DNA of 64,000 nucleotides from Erigeron canadensis (GCF_010389155.1 NC_057768.1:46355633-46419632), one strand, 5' to 3'. Shown: positions 45,807-58,023, numbered from the stretch's first letter. The notes: a model not told the origin generated them from the letters alone. Program-made: numbers and translations.

Positions 45807-46619
45807 CTTTCTCTATCTTTACACGGCTTCTGATCCTCAACAATTTTCTTCAAATATCAAATCAGAAAGTATGTTTGAGATGGCTTTATTCAATTTAGGG
45901 ATACTCTTGGTTTCTTTGAAATTCTATAAACCAGCTAAATCAATTTCTGTTTCAAGAGATTGAACACTTTATTAGTCAAAAAAAGAAACTTCCAATATTA
46001 TGACATACAAGATATAACAACACTTTCTTGTATATATATCATCCTAACATTCAACCATTAAAGTCAAACTTGCACCAAAGTCAAAAATGGAAGCTTGACA
46101 CAAAAACATCAAGAAACAGACAGATCTTAAAGTTAAGAACATATTTATCACAACTAACAAACCACCACCCAAGGCGGTCTGGTCTGGGAAAGGTCACGTG
46201 CATATGAGTCAAAAGACTCTCACAGCCAGAACAGCAACCCTAACAGTAAAAAAAACCCTCCTCTGTTTACCCATTTAGTACAACTATAACAAATCATTCA
46301 ATCATAATTACACCTTCAAAATTCAAGAAATTTCAAGATAGTTTCTTGAACATCAAGCTTATACATATATATATCGATCAATATAAAAAGTCAAACTATA
46401 ACAATCAAGAAACATACAGATGAAATCTTGAAATCAAGAAACAAACAAATACAAAAATAGACCCATTAACCTAGATACTACTAGTATACATATGTAAAAC
46501 ATACATGGGTGGTTGTATATTATATAAGTATACAATATATATAATCTTACAAACAAATACGGAGTATATATGAACTTACACATATGTATAGATGTTCGCC
46601 ACTTGTTTTCATGATTACA

Positions 46620-46845
46620 AAATGATCCAAAAAAACATACTCAAATCAAGATTCGAAAAGATGGGTATAAATGAAAAATGATTGTTATCAAAGAAGGCGG
46701 TGGGATCGGGTCTGTGAATAAAGTGACAAAAAGAGAAATTACGAAAGCTTTTTGACGGCAAAGGTTTATTACTCTTCTTTAATATAATTAATTAAATTGA
46801 TCAATTGTTAAAAAGTTCACAATTATGGGCTATGGTTACATCGAT
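46620..46845 (-). promoter_or_regulatory. Upstream block of DUF716 copy B, homologous to that of copy A
   Basis: Shares ordered motifs with 39056-39250 but lies about 800 bp above the ATG instead of about 25 bp. Either an insertion or a 5'-leader intron (45830-46620) separates it from the coding start in copy B. Confidence 0.5.
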
Positions 46846-47578
46846 TCAAGATTTGACTAATAACCCATATGGTTGTTTTTGGGTCCCACCGCTGAAAACA
46901 TGTTCCCCTTGTTTGTTTGTGTTTACTTGTTGGGTTAGAGACCTGTATAGAATTTGCGATAAAAGATTTACATGATGATAGTACGAGTATATTTTTTGTT
47001 TATTTATTTACTGGTTTTAATGTTATACATAGTTTGATCAATTTTTTGTGGCTAAAAATATAAAAGATATAGTAATTTCATCTATATTCTAAATAATTAA
47101 CCATAACTTAACGATATTTGTTTTAAAAGAAATATTGATTTGCAAGTGTTATTACCTGTCACCCTTCGCTCCAAAACCTTAATCAACAAAGTCACGATCT
47201 TTTCGTGAAATCGCTTGACATCTCGTTAGTTTTAAGGCTCGATCATCAAATAAGTCAATAAAGCTATTATTTAATTTATGAAAACGATAATAACAGCCCT
47301 AAGGGTTATCATTAACAACTTATTACATACATAAAAAGTAATACTTTATATATTAAATTAATTAATATTGACAGCCCCTAAAAACATTAACAAAACTCTT
47401 TAATTTATAATAATGGATATGTATATGACTATATGTATGTTTTGATAATGTAATATATACAAACATTATTTGTAGAGCAGAGTAAACAATTAGATAAGCT
47501 GTTAATTTACAAATATAATCCATTGTCTCTCGAAACAAATATCAAAAGTTTTATGGTTATTACAAATATTATAATCAA
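46846..47578. other. Intergenic stretch
   Basis: AT-rich with no supported gene or delimited element. Confidence 0.4.
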
Positions 47579-47790
47579 TCATAAAGTTGGATAAGTGGTT
47601 AATAGTTAATACTCTTATCTTTCAAGACAAAGGTCAAGAGTTCTATACTCATGTCTTGCAAGACTTGAGGTCTTTTTAAATATTAAATAAAACATGAAAG
47701 CAAACGCTCTATAACGTCGAGGTAAAGGTAAACCTATATATGTCTTAACCTCCCTCATATACAGTCGTAATATTATGACCCAAAACCCAT
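47579..47790 (+). mobile_element. Degenerate SINE related to the one at 61.3 kb
   Basis: It shares the order GTTGGATAAGTGG (A-box-like), GACAAAGGTCAAGAGTTC (B-box region) and GAGGTAAAGGTAAACCTATA...GTCTTAACCTCCCTCATATAC with the SINE at 61327-61569 (GACAGAGGTCATGGGTTCGA, AGAGGTAAGATCTGTCTACA, CTTAACCTCTTTTATAC). The ends are unclear and no target duplication was found. Confidence 0.55.
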
Positions 47791-49714
47791 ATAAAACGAT
47801 ATTGAGTACTAACTTAATTACTATCTGTTAAATTACAAATATTGAGATTGTTAAAGTTGAAACATGAAAGACAAAATGAAATGTGAGTTGGTGTAAACTT
47901 GCAACGTGAAACGTGTAATATGGACTTCAAAATTCAATTGAATTCCCGACAAGGGTGGTGTGACTTGTTAGAGATACACGGTGTTTTAGTTTGTTGATTG
48001 GTTGATACGTCTAGCTTAATTCATATGCATAATAAGACGGATATATCGTTCTTGATTCAATTAAACTGCCTCATTTTGACTTTTTTTTAAAAGACAAAAA
48101 ACTACCTCATCTAGATCATTGAATGGAAAAGAATGCTTGTTTGTACATTTCATAGTTTCACATGGAATAATATTTATTTTCACATATGCCTATGCATGCG
48201 CTGATGCGCATATAGAATAATAGAATGTAAAGGGGGTTCCGAAAACGCCAAACCCGCGTCCCCTTTTGATTATTACAATCTTTTCGATTTTATTTTTTTT
48301 TAGATTTATCTAAATTTCTTAATTAGAAAATATATAAAATGTTTTTGAACAAAAAAGTTTTAGAAATAATCTATAAATAATTAGAAATAACATAGCCAAA
48401 GAAAAGGATTAAAATTTCAATATCTATCAATAAACTAACATAAAATTGAAAAATTATTTAAACGACATGTATCATATTCATTGATGGGCATGTATCCTTT
48501 TTAATTTATTAAACGATTTACTCAGTATTATTTTGAGTTAATCTATATCTATCAAGTTTTCTAATTAGTATCAAATATAACTTATCATATGTATCCATTG
48601 ACTAATTAAATCAAAGTGGATATGTATGATGGGTTTGCCCGTCATGATCTATCTTTGCAAGAAAGAAATCATTGCTCTTATTGTGTGTCTATGTGAATAG
48701 ACCGAATGTTTTAACAGTAAGTTTTTCTACTTATAAGTATTAAGCTCAGTTGAAACAAAGAAAAATAAAACATATTTGTGTTAATTTTGGACAGGTGTTT
48801 AAAATGGACATATCACATATGTGATATTTTTCTATTTAAATGGATAAATATGTAATTTTAAAAGTTAATAAAAGGATATATGATAGAAATCATAGAATTT
48901 CTTTAAAAGAAAACTTTTAAACACTCTTACAAATTTTTTAGTAAAAAAGCTTTTATAAAACTTGTATAGATGCTCTATTGCTCTAATATCAAATCCGATA
49001 ACACAACGGCGCCACCGCGTCAAACCCCTAAAACCAGGCCACACTGGGAAATCACCGTGATCTTCTTCCACTACGGCAATGGCCAACATCATCCTTCTTT
49101 TTAAACTGTCATTGGGAGAACATTTGAGTGTACGTTCATCGTTCTTGTCTCTCCTACCGATTTACCTATATGTACATAGACAGAAGATATGGTTAATCTG
49201 GTGGGTTTAGTTATACTTTCTTTTCTTTTACTTATATTTTAGTACTACTAATTTACATATATTAATATATATGTTTTTATTTAATTTTGAATTATTTTGA
49301 CTGGTAACCCTGAGGTTGAAGGATGCAGCCCGAAACAGGTGTTGGATTTTGTTATTATAAAAAAATTATTTAAATGTATAAGCTTACAAACCTTGATTTG
49401 CAACTAGAAAAAACATGTTAATGAGCAGTCTTTCAATTAGTAGGTATGAAGGGTTTAGGTAATGAAATGCACTCTTGTATTGTTAACAATTTTGCTACAT
49501 TATAGTATACTGATCAAATTGGACTCGACTTTAGAAGAGGATTATATTGGCATACCATGCCATAAATATTGCTCACCATTAAACTACAAGCAAAATTTCA
49601 AGGATCACACACGGAGCTCAGAAATTAAGTAGGATTGAGAATAGTGAGGCATAAGTAATTAGTTACAAACCGTACGAAAAACGCAGGTGCGTTTCTGTTT
49701 CCTGTGACTATGGT
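47791..49714. other. Intergenic stretch
   Basis: No supported gene; the short open frames have no recognisable domain. Confidence 0.45.
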
Positions 49715-50215
49715 CTAATCCCTTGGCCTATCACATCTACATTCGAGTTTCACCCACAATGGGATAAGAACCCGCTTGCAGACGGGTGGCTCAGAATCAA
49801 CAATTGTGGTGCCCATCCGGTGATAATCAAACCTCTGTTACAGCTTTATGTCTATTTTCTACTGATAATATCCTATCTCTTCTTCATCCTTATTTTAGCC
49901 GCACCCAACCGGATTGGGGTGCTTATTTTACCTGATCCGGGCTGGATCACCCGTATATGATAGGCTTGTTTGATAGACGTTGGATAGTACGTTGTACTCT
50001 TTAAGTTCACCCTCACTCCCAAATGAAAAAATAGATCACTGATCCAATTGGTTTCGATTTCAACCATTCAATTACCTCATCTTCTGTGTAATTGGATGTA
50101 TGGTAGCAATGGCTCCCCCAGACTGGAACCTTGGTTCAACGATGTAGTTGAAGAACAAGCCCTCAAGTTTGACACAAATGCTGATAAGCAAAGGCCACAG
50201 AGCCAGTCCACCCAA
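49715..50215 (-). pseudogene. UDP-glycosyltransferase pseudogene
   Basis: Antisense similarity to 53188-53765 of the intact UGT: the PSPG region (TTCACCCACAATGGGATAAG, encoding a broken FLSHCGWNS equivalent), the IQPGSG segment (CCTGATCCGGGCTGGATCAC) and the segment around LLINTCEDLEG. Compared with the intact gene it lacks about 80 bases in at least two deletions and the frame is disrupted. The N-terminal half, including the RG-rich part, is absent. Confidence 0.82.
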
Positions 50216-52895
50216 TGTGGCATTGAAATGGAGTGTGAATGTGAACGGAGTAGTGGTGAAGGCAGGCTGAGGGACAGACTCCATGAATGCAGGGTTGTGT
50301 TATTGAAATTTAGTATTCTTCGATCTGTCAGTTATTTCAAAGAAGTAAACTCTATATAACTCAGAAGCTTCATCACTCAGTATCGTTCGACACATGTCTT
50401 ACTGGTCACTGCACTTTCAAGTTTCATCCTACCCCAAACAGCTGTCCAACATATGCAGAAGCTCTAACTGGTACTTCAAAAGGTATAATATAACCTGAAG
50501 AAGTAAACGACCTGTCAGCAAACCAATGGTTATTAACAAAATGTGGACATCGTGACTTTTTTATCTAGAGCCTCTCCAAGAACAGCAAGATCATCACGTA
50601 CAAAGTTTGTACGTATGGAGATTCGCATGTTGTTAATGATAAATGAGGTGGCAGAAGTAAGGTTCAATGCTATGTCTACGATATCCCAATTAATTTAGGC
50701 ACGACTAATTTTGTGTAGTAACTAACCATCTTCTTTAAATATCAGGGTCATTTAAAGTAGTATTCTATGTCTACGATATCCTATATCTCCTTCATTCAAA
50801 ATTCTCAATCCTTTAACATAGCTACTTAAGTACAAATAACGTTTCAAACTTGTTATCTTATTCATTTTGTCGTGCTTCTGAAGTACCAGCAATTCTTCTT
50901 TCTTTGCATTAAGTTTGATCCATGTCTGTACGACATGTTTTCAAGGGATTTGCACTTTTGCAGTGCAGCAGCAACCTCCTAGTGACCAACAGAAATGAGT
51001 TTCACAAGATAATAATGACAAATGAAAGTAAATGGTTTAATTTGTTTTGTAACTTTGTGAGGGAATGGTGATTGATGCATTCCTATTATTAGGTTTGACC
51101 ATTTACATGTCTTTGATAGATTGAATTGTGAAAATTTGCTTTATATGCTGTTTATATGTTTCTTTCAAAAATAATTAAACTTAAGTACTAATTAGGCATT
51201 ACCAGTGTTTTTATATGTGATGTATCATTCTGAATAGGTGTTTGATAAAGTGCATACAAGGTGTTTGATAATGGCCATTTTGGCGGAGCATTTCTCATTG
51301 TTTGAATTCATGATGGGAAAGCATCTCTCATTGCTTGAATTCATGTCAAACTAACTCTTGAATCTTGATCATTTGCCATTTGGTGTGCATGCTCATGATA
51401 CTCCTTTGTCTTGGTGGTTTGGAGCAGCATGTGTTATTGCTCATTGTGGATTACATATTCTCTATCTGATTAGGAAATAAAACATTATTAATGGTCATGT
51501 CTAACTACTGTGATTGTTTCAGTTTTCACATGGCATCTCCATATCATACTCATATCTATCTTTAATATTTTGCAGGGGATGTGATATCAGTTCTCTTTCA
51601 ATCTATAATCTGTCAGCAGTAGTTGCAAATGGTAAATGTAAGTGGTATCTCCTTAATCTTTAATCCATATGTTATATTTTAAGAGCTAGCATGCTTTTAG
51701 GTCTCGTTTAATAGATTCTCATATATATTGACATCACATTACATGCACTATCCAGTACAGGCAGCATGCTCTTCAATTGGTATTTAGCTACAAGAATATG
51801 ACATAGTATGTTTTTTTTTTTTAGTTTGGACAGAGTAGGAAAAACATATGGAAGATGTGATACAATTGTACAAGTTGATAATGAGATTAAGGTTGTTTGA
51901 TGCCTGCAATAACAAGGGTTGATATATTTATCTCTTACGATGGAGGGTTGTACCAATGTACCGTGCAGTTAAAACTTATGTACACAAGTTTGCCATTTTT
52001 TAAATGGTCTCTATATGCTTAATACATGTGTCTAGCTTTGAATTCTTGGGTGAGTTTTTTTTGCTAGTGCTTGTCATTTTAAAAGATCTGTGTTGCTAAA
52101 CTTGCTTTTGTATGTAGTGCAACAGGCCCAAGACTTGAATGCTAAATATTTGAGTATGCAATGAATTTGGTAATGCTCTCTCTGATCATTCTTGAATCTT
52201 ACTCAATACATTTTGTAATACATTTTTGAAAGGATAGAGTTGCTCGAATTTGGCTTACATGGTTTTTTGATTGGAAGATGAGCAGTTAGGTTTTTGGCAT
52301 GTAAAACTTCGTTTTCAGTCACAATAAAAGAAGCATCGACATGATTGGTTTGACATTGAGACATTGTGATTGGTTTAACAATACACATGGATATTGTTAG
52401 GCCAAAGCGTGTTGTTTCCTATTCCTTTTTTGTAATTATAATTGATCACAAACACAACAATAAATGAATGTATATATGGTTATTAGCTTACGTAATGAAG
52501 CATATTTTTTTAATTGAGAGATCTGTATGTTATTTTGGAGGTTGATATTGATAATTGGTTCTTCTACTGTTGGATCAACCAAAAAAGTTTCAAGCCTTTG
52601 AATACACAGTTGTAACAGTAAGTTTTTGGTATATTTAAACTCCAATTCAGCTGGGTACTTCCACATACGGAGATAATGAAATCAACAATGAAAACTGAAA
52701 CAAAATATAGGAAAGACAGTTTCATTTCCTTAAAAGAACAACTTTGAAAAATTCAAACTCAAGTATGATTAGTAGACGAAACTCAAAACCTTCATCTTTA
52801 TAAGTTTATAAACTAAACATAGATGACGATGTTCATACACGGTACACGTGGTATCCACGAAAAGCATACACGGATCCGATTACTAGTGAACCATT
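50216..52895. other. Intergenic stretch between the UGT pseudogene and the UGT gene
   Basis: No supported gene. Some parts (50.9-51.7 kb) look less AT-rich, with splice-like signals (TTTTGCAGGGG near 51572), but no coding frame follows. The end near 52.7-52.9 kb is probably the UGT 3' UTR. Confidence 0.4.
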
Positions 52896-54503
52896 TCAGG
52901 CTGCTTTTTGGCTAATAAACTCGACAAAAGCACCCAATGCTTTCACTGAACTCGCCGGAAATCCACCCTCAAATTCTTTGCCAAGTTTCTTTACTTGATT
53001 ATGCACCTTTTCATCAGTCATTAATTTCTTAATCCCTGCTGCTATATCTTCCTTATTGAATCTTCCTTGCCTTCCATCAACACTTGACATAGTGAATCCT
53101 ATCTGAAGATGGGTAGTCAACAGTTTTGCATTGTCAAACTGATCACCCCTAAGCGGCCATCCCAAGATCGGGATCCCTCTGCCTATCGCCTCTACAGTCG
53201 AGTTCCACCCACAATGCGATAAGAATCCGCCTGTAGATGGATGGCTCAAAATCAACAACTGTGGTGCCCAGCCAGTAATGATCAAACCCCTGCCCCCAAC
53301 TTTGGTGTCTAAACCTTCAGGATAGTACCCTTCCTCTTCTTCTTCACTATCGGTATTAACCGGCCCCAAGAATGATCTGGGCATGCCGGTTTTACCTGAA
53401 CCGGGCTGGATCACCCAAATGAAAGCCTGATCTGATTCCTCCAAGGCTTTAGCTAGTTCTTTGTATTCTTCAATAGACGGTCCAACCTCACTCCCAAATG
53501 AAATATAGATGACTGATCCACTTGGTTTCGCTTCCAGCCACTGGATCACCTCATGTTCGGTATAATTCGACTTGTGATTCGATCTCATCTCGGAATCATG
53601 AAGCAACGAACCGGCTGATTTCCAAAACTGTTCGGGTAGTAGCGGCCCAACTCCATAAACCGGAAGCTTGAGTTGTTCAGCTATATATTCAATAAACAAA
53701 CCTTCAAGATCCTCACAAGTGTTGATAAGTAAGGCGACCGAGCCTCCCACATCATCCACCCACTTTGGTTTGTCATCTGGTCCGGGCCGACCCCTTCCAC
53801 GACCACCTCCACGACCACGACCACGTCCTCCCCCCCGTCCACCGCCCCTCGATCCGGGCCCTCCCCTGCCTCTAGGACCTCTGTTTAGATCATCAAAAGT
53901 TGCAGCCATTTCAGTCGGTAGACCGGGAAGCTCACGAATCTCGCCCGGTTTGATATCACCGATCTTGGCCTTCCATCGCCCATAACCCATAGCGGAAGAA
54001 GTCGCACCAGAAGTCGAAAACGACACCACAGGAATATTGTAATCAACGAAAATCTGTTTACTCCAGCTCATCATGACGTCAAGGACAACACAGGTGGGCA
54101 ATGGTACATCCTGTCTAGATGACATAAATGACTTGATCCCTTCACCCATTTGCTTATTCTGGGCTTCAAGTGGGCTCCCTCGATGAGGATGTGGTGGGGC
54201 CTCTTTTTCGGATCCGGAATCGGGTGGTGAGGCCGCAACCGGAATCTCGGCCACATGAATGAAAGATGATTGGGTGGCAAAAGTGGATGGAACAGATGAC
54301 GAAAGATGAGTTGGGATAATTAGAGTGACATTGTAGGAATGAGATGATATGTTTTTGCACAGTTCCATAGCTGGGAACAAGTGCCCCTGGCCGAAAAACG
54401 GTAACACGAAAATCTCGCCTTTTGGTTCTGATTCCATAGTTGTTGTTTCAAGTTTTCTTTTCTTGATATGGTTCTGGTTTTCTTCTTCTTGTTGGTTATC
54501 CAT
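52896..54503 (-). CDS. UDP-glycosyltransferase (family 1) with an Arg/Gly-rich insertion
   Basis: Intronless 535-residue enzyme expected to move a sugar from a UDP-sugar to a small-molecule acceptor in the cytosol. Catalytic His41 lies in FFGQGHLFP and the partner Asp142 in VVLDVMMSW. The PSPG donor-binding box spans 412-455: WAPQ, HCGWNS, and a final Gln455 that usually indicates UDP-glucose. Most plant UGTs are 450-500 residues; the extra length comes from an N-terminal hydrophilic extension (1-28, with a second Met at 23) and a Gly/Arg run at 208-242 (GPRGRGGPGSRGG...), followed by PGPDDKPKWVDDV. The insertion lies before the helix carrying LLINTCEDLEG, in the variable interdomain/acceptor side. 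An acidic Glu run (386-391) sits in a second loop. The frame is intact. The acceptor and UGT subfamily are not assigned. A broken paralogue lies at 49.7-50.2 kb. Confidence 0.93.
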   Translation of the reverse strand: MDNQQEEENQNHIKKRKLETTTMESEPKGEIFVLPFFGQGHLFPAMELCKNISSHSYNVTLIIPTHLSSSVPSTFATQSSFIHVAEIPVAASPPDSGSEKEAPPHPHRGSPLEAQNKQMGEGIKSFMSSRQDVPLPTCVVLDVMMSWSKQIFVDYNIPVVSFSTSGATSSAMGYGRWKAKIGDIKPGEIRELPGLPTEMAATFDDLNRGPRGRGGPGSRGGGRGGGRGRGRGGGRGRGRPGPDDKPKWVDDVGGSVALLINTCEDLEGLFIEYIAEQLKLPVYGVGPLLPEQFWKSAGSLLHDSEMRSNHKSNYTEHEVIQWLEAKPSGSVIYISFGSEVGPSIEEYKELAKALEESDQAFIWVIQPGSGKTGMPRSFLGPVNTDSEEEEEGYYPEGLDTKVGGRGLIITGWAPQLLILSHPSTGGFLSHCGWNSTVEAIGRGIPILGWPLRGDQFDNAKLLTTHLQIGFTMSSVDGRQGRFNKEDIAAGIKKLMTDEKVHNQVKKLGKEFEGGFPASSVKALGAFVEFISQKAA

Positions 54504-54563
54504 TGATGATGTGGTGTATGTATTTATAGAAAGAGGTTAGTGTATCCTGTATATATGAATGTA

Positions 54564-54573
54564 ATTATATAAA
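54564..54573 (-). promoter_or_regulatory. Putative TATA box of the UGT gene
   Basis: The minus strand reads CCTTTATATAATTAC about 60 bases above the first ATG (54503), suitable spacing for a short plant leader. Confidence 0.5.
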
Positions 54574-54599
54574 GGAAGGAGTGAAGTTGTGTCAATTTT

Positions 54600-55528
54600 A
54601 ATGTCTTTGTGGCTAAGCGATGATGGTCGACTCCAAGAAGCAAGGTGGGCACGCCAAGAAGCTTCTCTTTTTACTTTTTGCTTCTTAAAATGACGTTGCC
54701 AAAACCGTGTTCATTCTCTAAATTGAAAATGAATTAATTAATACAACAAATTATTAATCAAATCAATGAAGCTAGCTAGGTCCAATAATACTTAATTAAT
54801 GTCTATCATATTAATCATATTTATGGAGTATATGTGTTGTACTCCAAGGTCACGCTATGAAGACTTGCTACTGTCGTATCACTAACTTCGGAAAGAATAT
54901 TCCGTTAAGTTCCAAATTCGGATTCAAAGTCGAATATAAATATAATGAGAAAACCATGACAAATTAGATACACGCCGTATAGTTTTTTGTTATACTTTGA
55001 TAAGTTGAAAAGATAAATTTCAGGATAGACAGATTATTAAAAGTGCCATTTTGCAGATGTCATGACTCGTTAACAAAAGTCTTAATAGACTTGAAGACGA
55101 GACTGATAATTATATGTTGGATGTAATGGATATTTGTGGTAAAAGTGCGAGGGGGAATACCGTTCGACTGGTTGAGTGTGAACAGAACCAATGATAGCAT
55201 ATCTTCTAACACAAAAATCTTGAATATTATTATTTTGAAAGTTGGGTATATATTATTAAAAGTTAAAACATGCTTTTGTTGCCGACATATTTATTTAAAT
55301 CGAAAATTTATAAAAAGGAATGAATCACTCTTCAATTTGCATTCTCAATGAAGTTATTGATAAATGATTAATTCATCACACAATATCTATACTTTTTTGT
55401 TATTGTTAATTAAAAATTCTACAACGATTTATCATTATAATTCATCACACGTACGATATCTATACTTTCTTTTGTTGTTGTTAATTAAAATTCTACATCA
55501 ATTCATAGTATTTTTTTTTTATAAAACA
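54600..55528. other. UGT upstream flank and intergenic stretch
   Basis: Nothing else recognised. A loosely repeated pair of CATCACAC.ATATCTATACTTT segments lies near 55374 and 55443. Confidence 0.45.
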
Positions 55529-55939
55529 TCTACCAATATACTAAAACAGAATTGTGACATTCTTTATTAGACACATGGCACAATATTTAAGCAACACGTG
55601 TCTTTTTAGTCTAATAAAATTATAAAAAAAAATTTACTTTTTAGAATTCATATATAATTAGAATTAGTATAAAATTAATTAATTAATCTTATCATACTAG
55701 AATTAGAATAAGAGTTATGAATCAACTATATTTTATTTTTAGTGCATTAATATTAATTCAGGTAATGCCATACGTATATCTTAATTTTACTATTACTATT
55801 ATTATATTATATATTATATTATACTATTATTATAGTATTAATTTATTTCATAATCACGAATCATGTAAAAACGTATATTCAAATTTCTTTATGATACGAT
55901 TTATATAGCTACCGTACATCGTACGGGTACTATGACTAG
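55529..55939 (+). mobile_element. Short non-autonomous Helitron, plus strand
   Basis: It starts TCTACCAATATACTAAAACAG after an A at 55528. It ends with a hairpin CCGTAC-ATC-GTACGG (55912-55926), the spacer GTACTATGA and CTAG at 55936-55939, followed by T. It is 411 bp long with no coding. Confidence 0.85.
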
Positions 55940-56190
55940 TATATATATATACGAACTATTAGATGATATAGTTTTCGATCAGCTTTATCGATTTACTTTC
56001 TGAGATGTAAGCTAAAAAATAAATCTAGTACATACTTATTAAAGATTATTGAGAGTTTTTTGCATATGTTCATTATATACGATATATATTATTTCAATCT
56101 ATACATCGTACGGGTATTAGTACTAATATATATATATATACGAACTATAAAAGACAATGATATAGTTTTCGATCAGCTTTATCGATTTAA
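55918..56190 (+). repeat. Duplicated Helitron 3' terminus plus flank
   Basis: ATCGTACGGGTA, an ATATATATATACGAACTAT stretch and GATATAGTTTTCGATCAGC occur at 55918-55997 and again at about 56105-56188. The second copy has lost half of the hairpin and the CTAG (TACTAATAT instead). This looks like a local duplication of the insertion junction. Confidence 0.75.
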
Positions 56191-57706
56191 AAGGTAGGAA
56201 AAGTTAAATGAATTTAATATATATTTAATTCTCTTAATTCATATTTTTAAAACTAGCTTTGTAATTCCATTAAACATTTCCTTTTTTATGAACGACAACA
56301 TATATATAAATATATATATAAAAAGAAGAAGCTAGCCGTTAGCAAGGTAGTGTATGTAGTTGAAAATAATTGTGGAGTTAGGTTCAAGGGGATGGTATCG
56401 ATATTACAATGAAGGGGGTCAAAGAGTTTCTGGATGGTAGGCAAGATTATAAGAGATTAAGAGTAGATTATATTTTAAATAGTCAAACTGGGTAAGTGCA
56501 ACATTTTTGTACACTATGAACCGAGACCCGTGTTAAGAATTGTGTTGTTGATAATTAACAATGATGTCCACTAATAGAACATATGTTAGAGACCTGATTG
56601 ACATGCATGACTCATGAGCATTGCTCATTTGCTCATGTTGGGATTGGAAGAAGAGAAAAGAAAATGTAAGGATATTTTTTTCGTGATTTGTTGGTGTATT
56701 TGGAAGGAAAAAAACGAGAAAAAATTCGAGGATACAAAAACGGATATGGGAAATTAAGATTATACAAAATATTAAACACTTGGTTTTTTTGTGCTAACAA
56801 AAACAAAGATATGTGAGAAAGGATAAGTTTGAAGGTTTGGTATAGTCTTAAGTCTTAACATCGATTTAAAGTTGATGTAATATTATTTGTTGTACCTCCT
56901 ATTTCTTTCGGGGGTGGTTGAGTTATTGTGAATAAAAATAAACATTCCAAAGAAAAGCAGTAAATAATTGTGTGGAATAATTTCATATTGAATACTGGAA
57001 AGAAAAGAAAAACGGAAAAGAGAAGAGTGTGTAGGCTATTAAATTGTAACTTTGACGCAAAGCATTAGCAATAACGTACGTCCTAGCTAGTTAAATTAAA
57101 TGTATTGATTCTTTTCTTTGGCTAATACTACTCTTCACGTTAAAGTCCCTTTCCCGGTTTCATATCTATTTGGAAGTTTAGAATCTTACTATATAAATTA
57201 TATCATAAAAAAAATTTAAATATGTCTTATATATGATTCGTGAGTATAAAAAAATTTAAATATGCCTTATATATCATAAAAAATGTGTTTAGTTAAAGTT
57301 TTAGATTTAATTTTAAATTTTTACAATCACGTCAAAATCGAAATTTATAAGCATAGTGGATGACGGTAATAGTCTTATGATTTCAGATCGTAAACTCAAA
57401 TTTTTGGAATCTTCATATTTATAACTTATTATTATAAGTAGTATAAGTAATATGAGTTAAAGAATGAAGAAAAAAAAAAGTAAAGATTTAATTAGTTGTT
57501 TATATCTACTTATCTATATTAGATTATAAAAACCGCCTAACTTATGTATTTGGGATAGGTATTAGTGATTTAGTGTTCAATCAACGAGCCCATTGTATAT
57601 TCTAACATGTAACATCGTAAAAAAATTTTGGTATATTAATTTAATCTAAAACTTTTGTTTTTCATATTAATCATTAATTTTTATTTTTATTTTGTAAAAA
57701 GCGGGA
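56191..57706. other. Intergenic stretch
   Basis: No supported gene; AT-rich with simple repeats. Confidence 0.45.
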
Positions 57707-57714
57707 ACTCACAC

Positions 57715-58023
57715 TAGGGATAAGAAAAAAACCGTTGACCCGCGCGCCGACCCGGAACCGGCCCGAACCAACCCGTCCGAAGCCCAAACGGGCCGGGTCA
57801 CGGGTCACGCATTTGTGGTTTTCGCGAGTCACGGGTCACGCGGGTCGGGTTGGACCGGGTGAAGGCAAAAACCGAAAAAAAATGAAGGAAACCCGTTACC
57901 CGCCCGTACACGACCCGAACCGGCTCGGACCTTCACGGACCGGGTCACGGTTTCGATTTTCACGCATTCACGGGACGCCGGCCGGGCCGGGTTTTCGCAG
58001 GTCGGGTCATTTCCACGTCCCTA
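57715..58023. mobile_element. GC-rich hAT-type MITE
   Basis: Perfect 8-base duplication ACTCACAC on both sides (57707-57714, 58024-58031). Inverted ends are TAGGGATAAGAAAAAAACC and TAGGGACGTGGAAATGACC. The interior is packed with ACCCG/CGGGT motifs (for example GGGTCACGGGTCACG), giving a GC island in AT-rich DNA. The 100-codon open frame across it is an artefact of base composition. Confidence 0.88.

Noticed and set aside
48185..48230. Hairpin ATGCGC-TGAT-GCGCAT as a Helitron end
   Set aside because: No CTRR end follows at the usual distance.
53668..53985. Proline/arginine-rich frame on the plus strand over the UGT
   Set aside because: It is the antisense reading of the Gly/Arg codons of the UGT insertion.
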